Shown here piece by piece: positions 1-8,199 of a DNA stretch of 42,803 bases. The translations under genes were made by a program, and so were the position numbers. Source of the stretch: Psychromonas hadalis ATCC BAA-638 (lineage in GTDB: Bacteria > Pseudomonadota > Gammaproteobacteria > Enterobacterales > Psychromonadaceae). The stretch is from positions 1 to 42,803 of the forward strand of contig NZ_ATUO01000008.1 of the NCBI RefSeq assembly GCF_000420245.1, given 5' to 3'. Each line of letters opens with the position of its first letter. Positions within the stretch are counted from its first letter, which is position 1. A model generated the notes under the pieces. That model had not been told where the DNA came from. It saw only the letters and a list, made by a program, of their open reading frames with translations, and ran no database searches.

Positions 1-138
1 ATGTTTAGCACTCTTATTCTTTTATGAATTCTGTTTGAGTTTATTGATTATCCACATTGTGGATTTATATTTTGATGAAACGATACTGCAAAGATAGAGA
101 TGTTCCCCGATTTTCTACCTCCTAACAAAAATAATATA

Positions 139-401
139 TATACCCATGATGCTTCGAGATGCAAAGTCAGCAAGGCAAATTGTGCCGAGATGCTAGGCAT
201 AAAATTGAAGCCTAGTCATTCTAAGTCGAAATTTCATAACGACGTAGATTGGTACAAGTTGCCTTGCCCTACGGGGCGCAAGCTCGAAAATCAGCCCTAC
301 GTTACAACAAGCGGAAAGGGAATAACCATTACCTCGTGTTGTGCCTTGCTCTGATTATCGAGCTTGTGCCTGACAAAGCATCTTGAAGTAACATGGGTAT
401 A
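139..401. mobile_element. MITE-like non-autonomous element, 263 bp
   Basis: Imperfect terminal inverted repeats of 24 bp lie at 139-162 and 378-401 and match at 21 of 24 positions; both ends begin TATACCCATG. Similarity continues inward for some tens of bases (GTCAG and CAAGGCA motifs occur near both ends). No transposase is encoded. The open frame across 100-354 starts outside the element, has no ribosome binding site and matches no family I know, so I treat it as spurious. The TA at each tip is compatible with TA target-site use as in IS630/Tc1-like elements, which is inference. From memory, similar ends are dispersed in Vibrio and Shewanella relatives. The upstream 1-138 holds only a short palindrome (ATCCACA-T-TGTGGAT at 50-64). 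Confidence 0.6.
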
Positions 402-476
402 GATCACATTAGTAACTATAATCAAGGTACTTATTTATTATAAGTCAAATTAACAAAAAAACAGATGGAGCATATG

Positions 477-1496
477 ATGAAAATTTTGATAAAAACAGCT
501 TTAGCAAGTGCCGTGATCTCTATTTTAACTGCATGCGGAGGCTCTACTGAAGAAAGCAGTCCTACTGCAGAGCTTACTTTTGCAGTGTCAGACAACCCAG
601 CTAATGTGCAGGCCGTGGTTATTGCATTTAAAAGTGTAGCAATCAAAAAAGTAAACGATGATGGCGATGCAGAAGAGGGAGAGGCAGAGCAGACTATCAG
701 GGTTCAAGATAATAATGCTGAAAATACTGATTACCGTCAAGTTGACTTAATCAAGTTTCAAGGCAGTAATGCACAAGAGCTTTTTCGTGATATTACACTT
801 GAGCCGGGTGATTACCAAATGTGTATTTATATTACCGACGGCATAGGAAATAATGAAAACACCGATTCTTATGTTATTGAAAAAGATGGCAGTCGCAAAG
901 GGCTATCAACCAATTCAAACGGTAGTTGCGCAGGATTTAAACCTGATGATGAACTTGCTACAGGGCGTCTGAAAACTACTACTTTTACCATTCATGAAGG
1001 TAAAAACTACATAGTAGCTGAGTTTGATCTAATGAAAGTATTAAAAGAACCCGCTGGTAACAGTCATGACGGTAATTGGACATTAAAACCTACAGGTTAT
1101 GAATTAGTACATGTCGATAATGTGGGTAGTATCAGTGGCAATGTGAGTGAACAAGTAAAAGCTAATTGTGAAGGTGCAGTAGGTGGGTCTGAGTTTGCCT
1201 ATTCTGTTTACCTGTATCCAACCACTTTGCTGACTAATATGGGTGATTTCAGAATTGAACATCCAAACATTGGTTATCTATCTCCAATCGCCTCTGCCCG
1301 AGTTAATGAGGTTGAAACTGTTTGGTCGTATGAATTTGGCTTTGTTGAAGCAGGTAGCTACAGTATTGGTTATACTTGCACTGCCCAGCTCGATGATCCT
1401 GAACTTTCAGACCCTAGCCCTATTTACCTTGCCGGACCTGATGTTGAGGTTATTGCGGGAGAAACCGTTACAGCAGATATTGAGATAGAACTGTGA
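477..1496 (+). CDS. DUF4382-type surface/periplasmic lipoprotein
   Basis: Predicted lipoprotein of 339 residues. The N-terminus is a classic lipoprotein signal with a basic start, a hydrophobic stretch and a lipobox LTAC, placing the lipidated cysteine at residue 20. The mature part opens with a Ser/Thr/Glu-rich linker and then a beta-rich domain with the pattern FAVSDNPANVQAVVIAFKSV, characteristic of DUF4382. The binding partner and role are unknown. I chose ATG 477 because GGAG at 467-470 sits six bases before it and it gives a textbook signal peptide; ATG 474 is also possible. An in-frame ATG at 465 overlaps the Shine-Dalgarno itself and is unlikely. A TATAAT-like hexamer at 417-422 lies just beyond the MITE, but no good -35 is visible. 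The gene stands alone and is followed by a hairpin. Confidence 0.72.
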   Translation: MKILIKTALASAVISILTACGGSTEESSPTAELTFAVSDNPANVQAVVIAFKSVAIKKVNDDGDAEEGEAEQTIRVQDNNAENTDYRQVDLIKFQGSNAQELFRDITLEPGDYQMCIYITDGIGNNENTDSYVIEKDGSRKGLSTNSNGSCAGFKPDDELATGRLKTTTFTIHEGKNYIVAEFDLMKVLKEPAGNSHDGNWTLKPTGYELVHVDNVGSISGNVSEQVKANCEGAVGGSEFAYSVYLYPTTLLTNMGDFRIEHPNIGYLSPIASARVNEVETVWSYEFGFVEAGSYSIGYTCTAQLDDPELSDPSPIYLAGPDVEVIAGETVTADIEIEL

Positions 1497-2190
1497 TCAA
1501 GAAGATCAGCAAAACGCATTATTATTCCGGCGACAACACTGCCGGAATAATCTGTTCTACACCTAAACTGAACAAAGGAAGATCGTAAAAGATCGGGGGT
1601 AGACAAACCTTTTTGACTGGCTTTTAAGTTTTACCGAGGGTTAATTAATCATCATAAGTTCACTCTTTGGGGCAATATCACTCTTCATTTTAGTCTCCTA
1701 CTGCACCATGAATTATCTCTGTTACTCAAAATTATCCGCTGTAATTTTCATTATGTCGCTATTTATCGACCAATGTATCTCCCTCTTTTTACTCTTCTTG
1801 CTATTAAATAAATTGAAAATAGAGCTGTTTTTATTAAAACAGTGAACTTGATCGTTTTTCGTATGAATCGTTGTCAGTAATTTTTTCTTTTTATTAAGGG
1901 CTATTATTAATGGTTATGCCATTTTCCGGTGATCAACGTCATTTATTTTTAATTTTTATATATTATGGATTCATTTTGAACTTGTATTTGTTCTCTGGTT
2001 GTTTCCTTTTGAAACTTTATGACTGCTTTTGTTACTCGCTTTTTGTTCGGATAATATGTTGTAGTTCTTCATGTGGTGAACGTTAATTTTAATAACTTGT
2101 TGCATAAACTTATCTTGTTGATTTTTTATACAACTTTTTAGCGAGTGTAATCGTCTGCTTATTTAAGCAGCTACAAAGGAAAGCCTTACA
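1497..2190. other. Long AT-rich non-coding stretch with hairpins
   Basis: No convincing gene is seen in these 694 bases. A perfect 11-bp stem (1521-1531 with 1541-1551, 9-base loop) follows the lipoprotein gene and may end its transcript, though no U-tract follows. A second 7-bp stem occupies 1825-1842. A third small hairpin, CTGCTT-attt-AAGCAG at 2155-2170, lies immediately before the porin ribosome binding site (AAAGGA at 2175-2180), so it would be in the porin mRNA leader. The rest looks like a long 5' regulatory region for the porin, but no promoter could be assigned. Confidence 0.45.
1521..1551 (+). terminator. Hairpin after the lipoprotein gene, possible terminator
   Basis: Perfect 11-bp inverted repeat (ATTATTCCGGC and its complement) with a 9-base loop, 24 bases after the stop codon. 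It lacks a clear downstream T-run, so termination is only a possibility. Confidence 0.4.
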
Positions 2191-3165
2191 ATGAAAAAGC
2201 AATGTGCAATAGTGTTAGCGTCTGTGATCATGGTACCTGCAATGCAAGCAGAAACTTTATTTTCAGATGAAACTAAAGAGTTTAATGTCGCGGGGCGAGC
2301 AGAGGTAAGAGCAAAGTTTACAGATAATGAGTTTCAAGACTTATCTCGCATACGTTTAAACGTATATGGCCATAATGCATTAAATGAAAACATTACCATG
2401 TTTGGACGTTATGAGTTTGAGGCTGCAAAAACAGAAGCAGATAGTAACGAAGTAACATTTAATGCTCGTCATTTATATGTGGGGGGAGAGACTAATTTTG
2501 GTTCTTTCATTTATGGTCAACAAGACAATGCGGTTACTTATCTAACCAATTTTACTGATATGGCGGAAACATTTAGTGGCTATATTAATGAGCACACGGT
2601 AACGTCTGCAGATCGCTCCAATAATACATTTCGCTATACTTTTTCAACGGAAAAATTAATGCTACAAGTATCAGCAACTCAAAATGCAAATAAAAATGCC
2701 GATGGTTTTGGGGGCGTGATCGCTTACCAGTTGACCTCAACGTTAGAATTAGCCGCCGGTATGACGAGCAGTGACCAAGAGTATGGCGCGGGGAATGCCA
2801 CTGAAAAATCAGATACTTATATGTTAGGTGCTAAATATAAGAGTGAAAATATTTGGCTAGCTGCAAACGTGATGAGTGGTAATATTTCAGCGGATGGTAT
2901 TGCCGACTCTGACTTCGTTGCTGGCGATCTTTTTGCTGCTTATTATTTTGGTGCTGACAACAGTAGTATCGTTAACATTAGTTACAGCTATTACAGTGCT
3001 GATGATATAGAAGCATTAGACACCAACTTTATTGGTTTAGAGTACGCTTACTATATTCATAATGTTGCACTTTATAGTAGCTATAAAATCGCACTAAGTG
3101 ATGACAGAGCAGATGGCTTACTTGAAGAAAATGAATTACGCATTGGAGCTCGTTACTCTTTTTAG
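2191..3165 (+). CDS. Outer-membrane porin, gram-negative porin family
   Basis: General diffusion porin of 324 residues, expected to form a trimeric 16-strand beta-barrel in the outer membrane. Residues 1-20 (ending PAMQA) are a Sec signal peptide, with maturation before ETLF. The mature chain alternates short amphipathic strands with acidic loops (for example SADGIADSDFV). It ends ARYSF with the C-terminal phenylalanine needed for BAM recognition. Motifs such as GRYEFEA and ARHLYVGGETNFGSF are typical of the OmpC/OmpU-like porins of marine gammaproteobacteria. The ribosome binding site AAAGGA lies 10 bases upstream of the ATG. The very long upstream region and leader hairpin hint at regulated expression, but no operator was recognised. 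A strong hairpin follows the stop. Confidence 0.88.
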   Translation: MKKQCAIVLASVIMVPAMQAETLFSDETKEFNVAGRAEVRAKFTDNEFQDLSRIRLNVYGHNALNENITMFGRYEFEAAKTEADSNEVTFNARHLYVGGETNFGSFIYGQQDNAVTYLTNFTDMAETFSGYINEHTVTSADRSNNTFRYTFSTEKLMLQVSATQNANKNADGFGGVIAYQLTSTLELAAGMTSSDQEYGAGNATEKSDTYMLGAKYKSENIWLAANVMSGNISADGIADSDFVAGDLFAAYYFGADNSSIVNISYSYYSADDIEALDTNFIGLEYAYYIHNVALYSSYKIALSDDRADGLLEENELRIGARYSF

Positions 3166-3187
3166 TCTTTATTTGTTTTGAGGTTGG

Positions 3188-3220
3188 AGATCTCTTTACT
3201 GTCCCTCAGTAAAGAGATCT
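3188..3220 (+). terminator. Hairpin terminator after the porin gene
   Basis: Perfect 14-bp stem (3188-3201 with 3207-3220) and a 5-base loop, 22 bases after the porin stop. It is followed by a pyrimidine-rich TCTCCTCTTC tract rather than a pure T-run. Confidence 0.65.
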
Positions 3221-3442
3221 TCTCCTCTTCACAGAGATCCTAGCGCATTAACCGTTAATAACTAGACAAATACAGCTAACTGGCATTGTTGGTTGCTGAT
3301 GAGTTCTTCTACCCTTAAAATAACATCCTCTTGCTTTTAATTACTTCCTGATTTCGGATAATAAGTGCAGTTCAGGTTTTGATCGTTTTACATTTCACGC
3401 TAATAAGGTAAATTGTACTCATTAATCACAAGGAACATTATT

Positions 3443-3700
3443 ATGAATCCCATTATTAAAATATTAAAAGATCACCATGTTAGTGACCAGAAAATTGCAG
3501 AACTGTTTCAAACATTAACTGAAAATCCATTAGTTGCGATGACCGTTATCCCCAGCCTCGGTATTCCAGCAGAAAAATTACAGCCACTGATGATGATGGT
3601 GATGACCAATCCTGATCTGATTAAACAGGCCGTTGCAGAGCTTGGTTTAGATTTTTCAAAGGTAGAGGAAGCCCAAGCTAAATTACAAGAAAGTAAATAA
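3443..3700 (+). CDS. Small DUF2999-type protein of unknown function
   Basis: An 85-residue protein with no signal peptide or membrane segment. The sequence is helical and methionine-rich in the middle (LMMMVMTNP), then runs IKQAVAELGLDFSKVEEA at the C-terminus. This matches my recollection of DUF2999, a family found in Vibrio, Shewanella and relatives with no assigned role. ATG 3443 is chosen because AAGGAAC lies 6-12 bases upstream; the in-frame ATG-less extension back to 3413 adds residues without a ribosome binding site. The gene is convergent with pykF and shares a bidirectional terminator with it. A dispersed repeat sits between its stop and that terminator. Confidence 0.7.
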   Translation: MNPIIKILKDHHVSDQKIAELFQTLTENPLVAMTVIPSLGIPAEKLQPLMMMVMTNPDLIKQAVAELGLDFSKVEEAQAKLQESK

Positions 3701-3704
3701 TTAC

Positions 3705-3731
3705 TTGGAAGTGGGACTTTAGTCCTGCATG
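3705..3731 (+). repeat. Dispersed 27-bp repeat, copy 1
   Basis: The core GGAAGTGGGACTTTAGTCCTGC appears here and twice more at 35163-35229, in both orientations. The 27 bases here match the inverted copy at 35163-35189 exactly. The inner GGACT-TT-AGTCC can form a small hairpin. Confidence 0.75.
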
Positions 3732-3742
3732 TTTTAACAGGC

Positions 3743-3775
3743 AAAAAAAAAGCACTGCCTAAGCAGTGCTTTTTT
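3743..3775. terminator. Bidirectional terminator between the DUF2999 gene and pykF
   Basis: Stem AGCACTGC (3751-3758), loop CTAA, then GCAGTGCT (3763-3770), flanked by an 8-base A-run on the left and a T-run on the right. It therefore reads as a rho-independent terminator on both strands for the two convergent genes. Confidence 0.9.
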
Positions 3776-3795
3776 GATCTGTTGGTTATTAGTGA

Positions 3796-5205
3796 TTAAG
3801 CGATAACGTGTACAGAAGAAGTATTGGTTGTACCTGAAGCGACTAATGCACCAGAAACAATCACGACTTTATCGCCAGACTTAACCAGGCCAAGCTCTTT
3901 CGCAAGATCCATTCCTAATTTGTAGAAATCTTCGATAGTATCTTGTGGCTCGATAACTTTAGCTGATACACCTTTCGTTAATGCTAACTGTTGGCGAGTC
4001 TTAGGGTTGCTTGTTAGTGCTAAGATTTGTGCAGTTGGGAAGTATTTACGCACTGAACGTGCAGATTTACCTTCGCCAGTTGCGACGATAATAAGTTTCG
4101 CATCAAGTTGCTCAGCATTCACTACTGCGCCACTACATACCGCTTCAGTGATACGTAAGTCAGATGTCGCACACGCTGTACGTGTTGCCATAACACGGTC
4201 TGTACGTTTACAGATAGTCGCCATGATTTCAACAGCTTCTGCAGGGTATTTACCCTTAGCAGATTCACCAGAAAGCATGACTGCATCTGTACCATCAATG
4301 ATTGCATTGGCAACATCACCGGCTTCAGCACGTGTTGGGCGTGGGTTTTTGATCATTGAATCAAGCATTTGTGTTGCAGTAATAACAGGCTTACGTGCAG
4401 CATTTGCTTTTTCGATCATCATTTTTTGTGCGAAGATTACTTCTTCAACAGCAATTTCAACACCTAAGTCACCACGAGCAACCATGATGGCGTCAGAAAC
4501 AGCTAAGATTTCGTCGAAGTTATCAACACCTTCTTGGTTTTCGATTTTTGAGATGATTTGGATCTTCTCGCCACCGTTCGCGTTTAATAGCTCACGAATT
4601 TCAAGTACGTCTTCTTTCTTACGAATGAAAGATGCCGCGATGAAATCAACTTTTTGCTCACAACCAAACTTAAGGTCGCCTTTATCTTTAACAGAAAGTG
4701 CAGGAAGTTGAACTTTAACACCAGGAAGGTTAACACCTTTGTTTTCACCAAGTTCACCGGTATTCATTACTTCACAAACAACGTTTGTATCTGTGATGCT
4801 TTTAACGGTCATCTCGATTAGACCATCGTCTAATAAGATAGTGTTACCAACAGATAGGTCGTTAGTAAAGTTTTCGTATGTTACTGCTACGATGGTGTTA
4901 TCACCAACGATTGTTTGGTCTGTAGAAAGCGTGAACTCTTGACCAGCCGTTAATAATACGTCATCACCGTTGATTAATTTAACAGTGCGGATTTCAGGGC
5001 CTTTCGTATCTAATAATATCGCAACATTTTTGCCTGTTTCTTTACAGATTTCACGAATAGTTGTAATACGAGCGCCGTGCTCATTAAAGTCGCCATGAGA
5101 GAAGTTAAGGCGCATTACGTTCATGCCGTTCTCTACAAGTTTAGTTAACATCTCTTTTGATTCAGATTTTGGACCAATCGTACATACTATTTTAGTTTTT
5201 CTCAC
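3796..5205 (-). CDS. pykF: Pyruvate kinase, type I (PykF-like)
   Basis: Converts phosphoenolpyruvate and ADP to pyruvate and ATP, the last step of glycolysis in the cytoplasm. At 469 residues it matches the E. coli PykF length (470). The N-terminus [14 protein letters not shown] and [13 protein letters not shown] form the start of the barrel. The B domain covers about residues 70-170. SKIENQEG carries the catalytic lysine, ARGDLGVEI binds metal and substrate, and [11 protein letters not shown] is the family signature. The C-terminal domain (about 345-469) is the allosteric site, activated by fructose 1,6-bisphosphate in PykF enzymes. The start codon is GTG (5203-5205), preceded at good spacing by GGAGA. 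Upstream lie about 180 AT-rich bases and then an insertion sequence, which marks the far edge of its promoter region. Confidence 0.96.
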   Translation of the reverse strand: MRKTKIVCTIGPKSESKEMLTKLVENGMNVMRLNFSHGDFNEHGARITTIREICKETGKNVAILLDTKGPEIRTVKLINGDDVLLTAGQEFTLSTDQTIVGDNTIVAVTYENFTNDLSVGNTILLDDGLIEMTVKSITDTNVVCEVMNTGELGENKGVNLPGVKVQLPALSVKDKGDLKFGCEQKVDFIAASFIRKKEDVLEIRELLNANGGEKIQIISKIENQEGVDNFDEILAVSDAIMVARGDLGVEIAVEEVIFAQKMMIEKANAARKPVITATQMLDSMIKNPRPTRAEAGDVANAIIDGTDAVMLSGESAKGKYPAEAVEIMATICKRTDRVMATRTACATSDLRITEAVCSGAVVNAEQLDAKLIIVATGEGKSARSVRKYFPTAQILALTSNPKTRQQLALTKGVSAKVIEPQDTIEDFYKLGMDLAKELGLVKSGDKVVIVSGALVASGTTNTSSVHVIA

Positions 5206-5387
5206 CGTCTTTTCTCCAAGAGTGATTATGTTGTTTTCTTACAAGTTTATAAAAAATTTGAAATCTTTATAACATCCATATTCGATGGCGCACATTTTAC
5301 AAGAAAAACAGGAAAAAAAAATGATTTATGATCATTTTTCTTCACTTTTTCTGTTTTTTTTGAAAATTTATTACACTTTCTATTAAA

Positions 5388-6399
5388 TTAACGCCATGCG
5401 CGACTTTTAAAAATGAAAAAACATTGAAAAAGGCATGATCTAACCTTATTTTGTTATCACAAAACAATAAATAAAGCGAACAAGATCATACCATTAGAAG
5501 AGTTTATCATTTTGGTTTATTGCTGGACAGATGAAAATATGAATAAAGTGCTAGGAAACACAAAATTAAGAAGCCGAGGTTTTCAACCTGAACTTAGTGA
5601 TGTTGAGGTAATTACGATGGAAATTGTTGGTGAATTTCTTTCACATGATACTGATAAGGCAATTTGGACATACTTTAAAACACACTGGCTATCGCTGGTT
5701 CCTAAGCTTAAGTCACGTTCAAGTTTTGCTAAACAAGCTTCAAGCCTTTGGCATGTAAAGCAGTTGCTTCAAGAGAAATTAAATGAAGAAAGTAGCATTA
5801 ATGCTCAATGTCTGATTGTCGATGGTTTCCCTATGGGCACTGCTCATTTTAAGCGCGCAAATAAAAGTAATAACTTTAAAGGAGAGGCTGGTTATGGCTT
5901 TTGTGCAAGCAAATCAGAAACTTATTATGGTTTTAAAGGGCATTTACTTGTTGATGCTGTGGGTAATATTGCAAATTTCACACTAACAGAGGCATCTGGT
6001 AGCGAAAGAAAAGCGGTATGGGAATTGGTTCGAAATAAAAAGGATAAATTTTTACTTGGTGATAAGGGGTACTTATCAGCGCGTTTTAAAAGCGATTTAA
6101 ATAGTGAGCAAGCTATAAAATTAGAAACACCTGTTCGCCATAATATGGTTGACCACTTAGAACAAACTGAGCGTAATTTTTTGAATAAAACACGTCGATT
6201 AGTTGAAACTGTAATAGGTCAGCTAACTGGCCGATTTAATATGAACAAGGTGTGGGCAAGGAAAATGTGGACACTATCAGGTCGATTAAGCCGCAAGATA
6301 TTAGCTCATGGATTAGGGATGCTTGCTAATACATTGCTTAAAAATAAGCCTCTACAACTCGAACATGTAATTTGTGTTTAAAGTCGCGCATGGCGTTAA
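5388..6399 (+). mobile_element. Complete IS982-family insertion sequence, 1,012 bp
   Basis: Perfect 20-bp terminal inverted repeats (TTAACGCCATGCGCGACTTT at 5388-5407, its complement at 6380-6399) bracket one transposase gene. The length and the single DDE transposase fit IS982. No target duplication of the 6-9 bp expected for the family is seen; the only match of flanks is AAT, which could be chance. The transposase stop codon overlaps the right inverted repeat. The element lies in the gap between divergently oriented neighbours pykF and the hairpin segment before degQ. Confidence 0.9.
5512..6381 (+). CDS. IS982-family transposase
   Basis: DDE-type transposase of about 289 residues or slightly more. 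Visible family features are LIVDGFPMGT with the first catalytic aspartate, YGFCASKSETYYGFKGHLLVD, and FLLGDKGYLS with the second. A C-terminal ETVIGQLTGRFNMNKVWAR carries the expected glutamate. The N-terminal part (ELSDVEVITMEIVGEFLSHD) is the helical DNA-binding region. The first available start here is TTG 5512. Similarity to IS982 proteins continues upstream in frame (PLEEFIILVYCW), so translation probably starts earlier at a non-ATG codon such as ATA 5488 or ATC 5485; no ATG exists. The frame is intact, so the copy may be active. Confidence 0.9.
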   Translation: MVYCWTDENMNKVLGNTKLRSRGFQPELSDVEVITMEIVGEFLSHDTDKAIWTYFKTHWLSLVPKLKSRSSFAKQASSLWHVKQLLQEKLNEESSINAQCLIVDGFPMGTAHFKRANKSNNFKGEAGYGFCASKSETYYGFKGHLLVDAVGNIANFTLTEASGSERKAVWELVRNKKDKFLLGDKGYLSARFKSDLNSEQAIKLETPVRHNMVDHLEQTERNFLNKTRRLVETVIGQLTGRFNMNKVWARKMWTLSGRLSRKILAHGLGMLANTLLKNKPLQLEHVICV

Positions 6400-6703
6400 A
6401 TTATGCTTATATCAATGGAATTAATGAAGTGTTCAAGTATTGCGCAGGAAAAATTAGCACTAATAAATGCGTGAGTTGTGGCCTTTCGAGAGATTAACTA
6501 CGTTAATCCTCTCGTGGGGCATTGATTAGAAGACTTTAATGCCTTGATAGTTATTCTCACTTCACAAAATCGCATGGAACGATTTTGAACCGCTTTAGCT
6601 GACCACGCAGTGGTGAAGAACAGAGATGTTCTGAATAAAACTCACAACGCAGGTAGGGATAATTTTAACAAGTAAGACTGATCACCTTTTTGATTCCTTG
6701 GTA
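6400..6703. other. Non-coding segment rich in stem-loops
   Basis: No gene is seen in these 304 bases between the insertion sequence and degQ. Successive inverted repeats fill 6471-6645. They are a closing GTGAGTT/AACTCAC pair (6471-6477 with 6639-6645) and a long stem around CGAGAGATTAAC/GTTAATCCTCTCG (6487-6514). Then come GGCATT/AATGCC (about 6518-6546) and CTTCAC/GTGAAG (6560-6618) enclosing AAAATCG/CGATTTT and ACCAC/GTGGT. Last is AGAACA-gaga-TGTTCT (6617-6632). It could be a structured RNA or a remnant of a mobile element. Confidence 0.45.
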
Positions 6704-8044
6704 CTAGTCGAGCATTAAATAAAGATGTTGTTCACCACGTTTAATATTGAGTGCTAAGGCTGCAGGTTGTGAATCAATCATCTGTTGTAACTCGTCAATA
6801 TTATGAATTAGGGTACGATTGATGCCAATAATAATATCTGCACGTTGTAAGCCAACATGCTCTGCCATGGAACCTTGTTGTACCTGTTTAATTGTGACAC
6901 CTTGGTTGTTGGCTTTATTCGTTAACATTGCGCCAGACAACGCGGGGTGTAAAACGTGAGATGTTTGCCCTTTTGGCTGAGCCTGTGGTGGCTTAAGAGT
7001 CGCTTGTAATACGATACTTTTACCATCACGGATGATCGCCAATTTAATGGTTTTACCACTGCCTAACGTGCCGACTTTTGCGCGTAGTTCTGCAAAGCTT
7101 TTTATTTTCCGTCCATTAACCGCGGTAATAACATCCCCTGCTTTAATACCCGCCTCTTGTGCTGCACTGTCACTATTTACTTGATAAACAAATGCACCGT
7201 GTTGCGACTCTAATGCAAAACTTTTTGCTAGCTCTGCGGTTATTTCACCACCACGTACGCCTAGAATGCCACGACGAACTTCCCCGTGTTCAAGTAATTG
7301 CTCAACAATATTTTTCACCATGTTCGCGGGGATAGCGAAAGCAATGCCTATATTACCACCATTAGGGCCAAGAATAGCGGTATTAATACCAATTAATTGT
7401 CCCTGTAGATTGACCAATGCGCCACCTGAATTGCCACTATTAATGGCCGCATCGGTTTGAATGAAATTTTCAAGATTCTCAATGTTTAAGCCACTGCGGC
7501 CCAGTGCGCTAATAATACCGAGGGTAACAGTTTGTCCGAGTCCAAAAGGGTTACCGATAGCGAGTGCAAAATCACCTACACGTAATTTATCAGAGTCTGC
7601 AAAGGGCATTGCGCTGAGTGTGGTGTTTGTTTCTACCTTTAATAGCGCAATATCACTCTGTTTATCTTGCCCAATGAGTGTGGCATTTAAGATCTGTCCT
7701 GATTTAAGTTCTATCTGTATCTCATCTGCGCTATCGATAACGTGCTGATTGGTAATAATGTAACCTTTCTTTGCATCAATAATCACGCCTGAGCCTAATC
7801 CGACAAAAGGTTGTTCTGTTTGGTTTGGGCGTTGTTGGTTAAAAAATTCAAACAGATCATTCATCGGAGAGGGGGCTATCTGTTTGCCTGAAACAGAGAT
7901 ATTCACCACTGCTGGACTGACTTGCTCAACCAGTGGCGCAAGGGTTGGGCTGTCATCTAAGAAAAAAGGCAGAGCAGCGATGACTGGACTTGATAAGGAG
8001 AGGGCACTGATAAAAAGTAGCAGATAGCTCATTTTATTTTTCAT
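6704..8044 (-). CDS. degQ: Periplasmic serine endoprotease DegQ
   Basis: HtrA-family protease and chaperone that degrades misfolded envelope proteins. The 446 residues contain a signal peptide (about 1-23, cleaved near VIA-ALP) and a trypsin-like domain with the triad His101 (TNQHVID), Asp131 (QSDIALLK) and Ser206 (GNSGGAL). Two PDZ domains follow (about 260-350 and 365-446). Two PDZ domains and a short LA loop fit DegQ rather than single-PDZ DegS. The start is supported by AAGGA upstream of the ATG; a second ATG four codons later is possible. Neighbouring zapE-rplM-rpsI is the usual genomic setting of degQ. No degS is present beside it. Confidence 0.93.
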   Translation of the reverse strand: MKNKMSYLLLFISALSLSSPVIAALPFFLDDSPTLAPLVEQVSPAVVNISVSGKQIAPSPMNDLFEFFNQQRPNQTEQPFVGLGSGVIIDAKKGYIITNQHVIDSADEIQIELKSGQILNATLIGQDKQSDIALLKVETNTTLSAMPFADSDKLRVGDFALAIGNPFGLGQTVTLGIISALGRSGLNIENLENFIQTDAAINSGNSGGALVNLQGQLIGINTAILGPNGGNIGIAFAIPANMVKNIVEQLLEHGEVRRGILGVRGGEITAELAKSFALESQHGAFVYQVNSDSAAQEAGIKAGDVITAVNGRKIKSFAELRAKVGTLGSGKTIKLAIIRDGKSIVLQATLKPPQAQPKGQTSHVLHPALSGAMLTNKANNQGVTIKQVQQGSMAEHVGLQRADIIIGINRTLIHNIDELQQMIDSQPAALALNIKRGEQHLYLMLD

Positions 8045-8199
8045 ATTATATTCCTTTTAATGAACCGGACTAAGTGTGACCAAAAATAGCACTAAAAGTT
8101 CGCAAAAGATGGAGATCTTTCGCAGTTGTTAATAAAAGGTTAATACAGTGATTGCAGTTATGATTAAATCGTTCCAAAATAGCGTTTTATCTATTAATA

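Noticed and set aside
100-354. 84-codon open frame on the plus strand
   Set aside because: It starts outside and runs through the MITE-like element, has no ribosome binding site, and shows no recognisable fold or family.
431-646. 71-codon minus-strand frame over the lipoprotein start
   Set aside because: It is antisense to a well supported signal peptide and has no ribosome binding site.
6471-6645. Integron attC site or tRNA gene
   Set aside because: No RYYYAAC/GTTRRRY core pair and no tRNA cloverleaf or TTCRA loop is visible among the stems.
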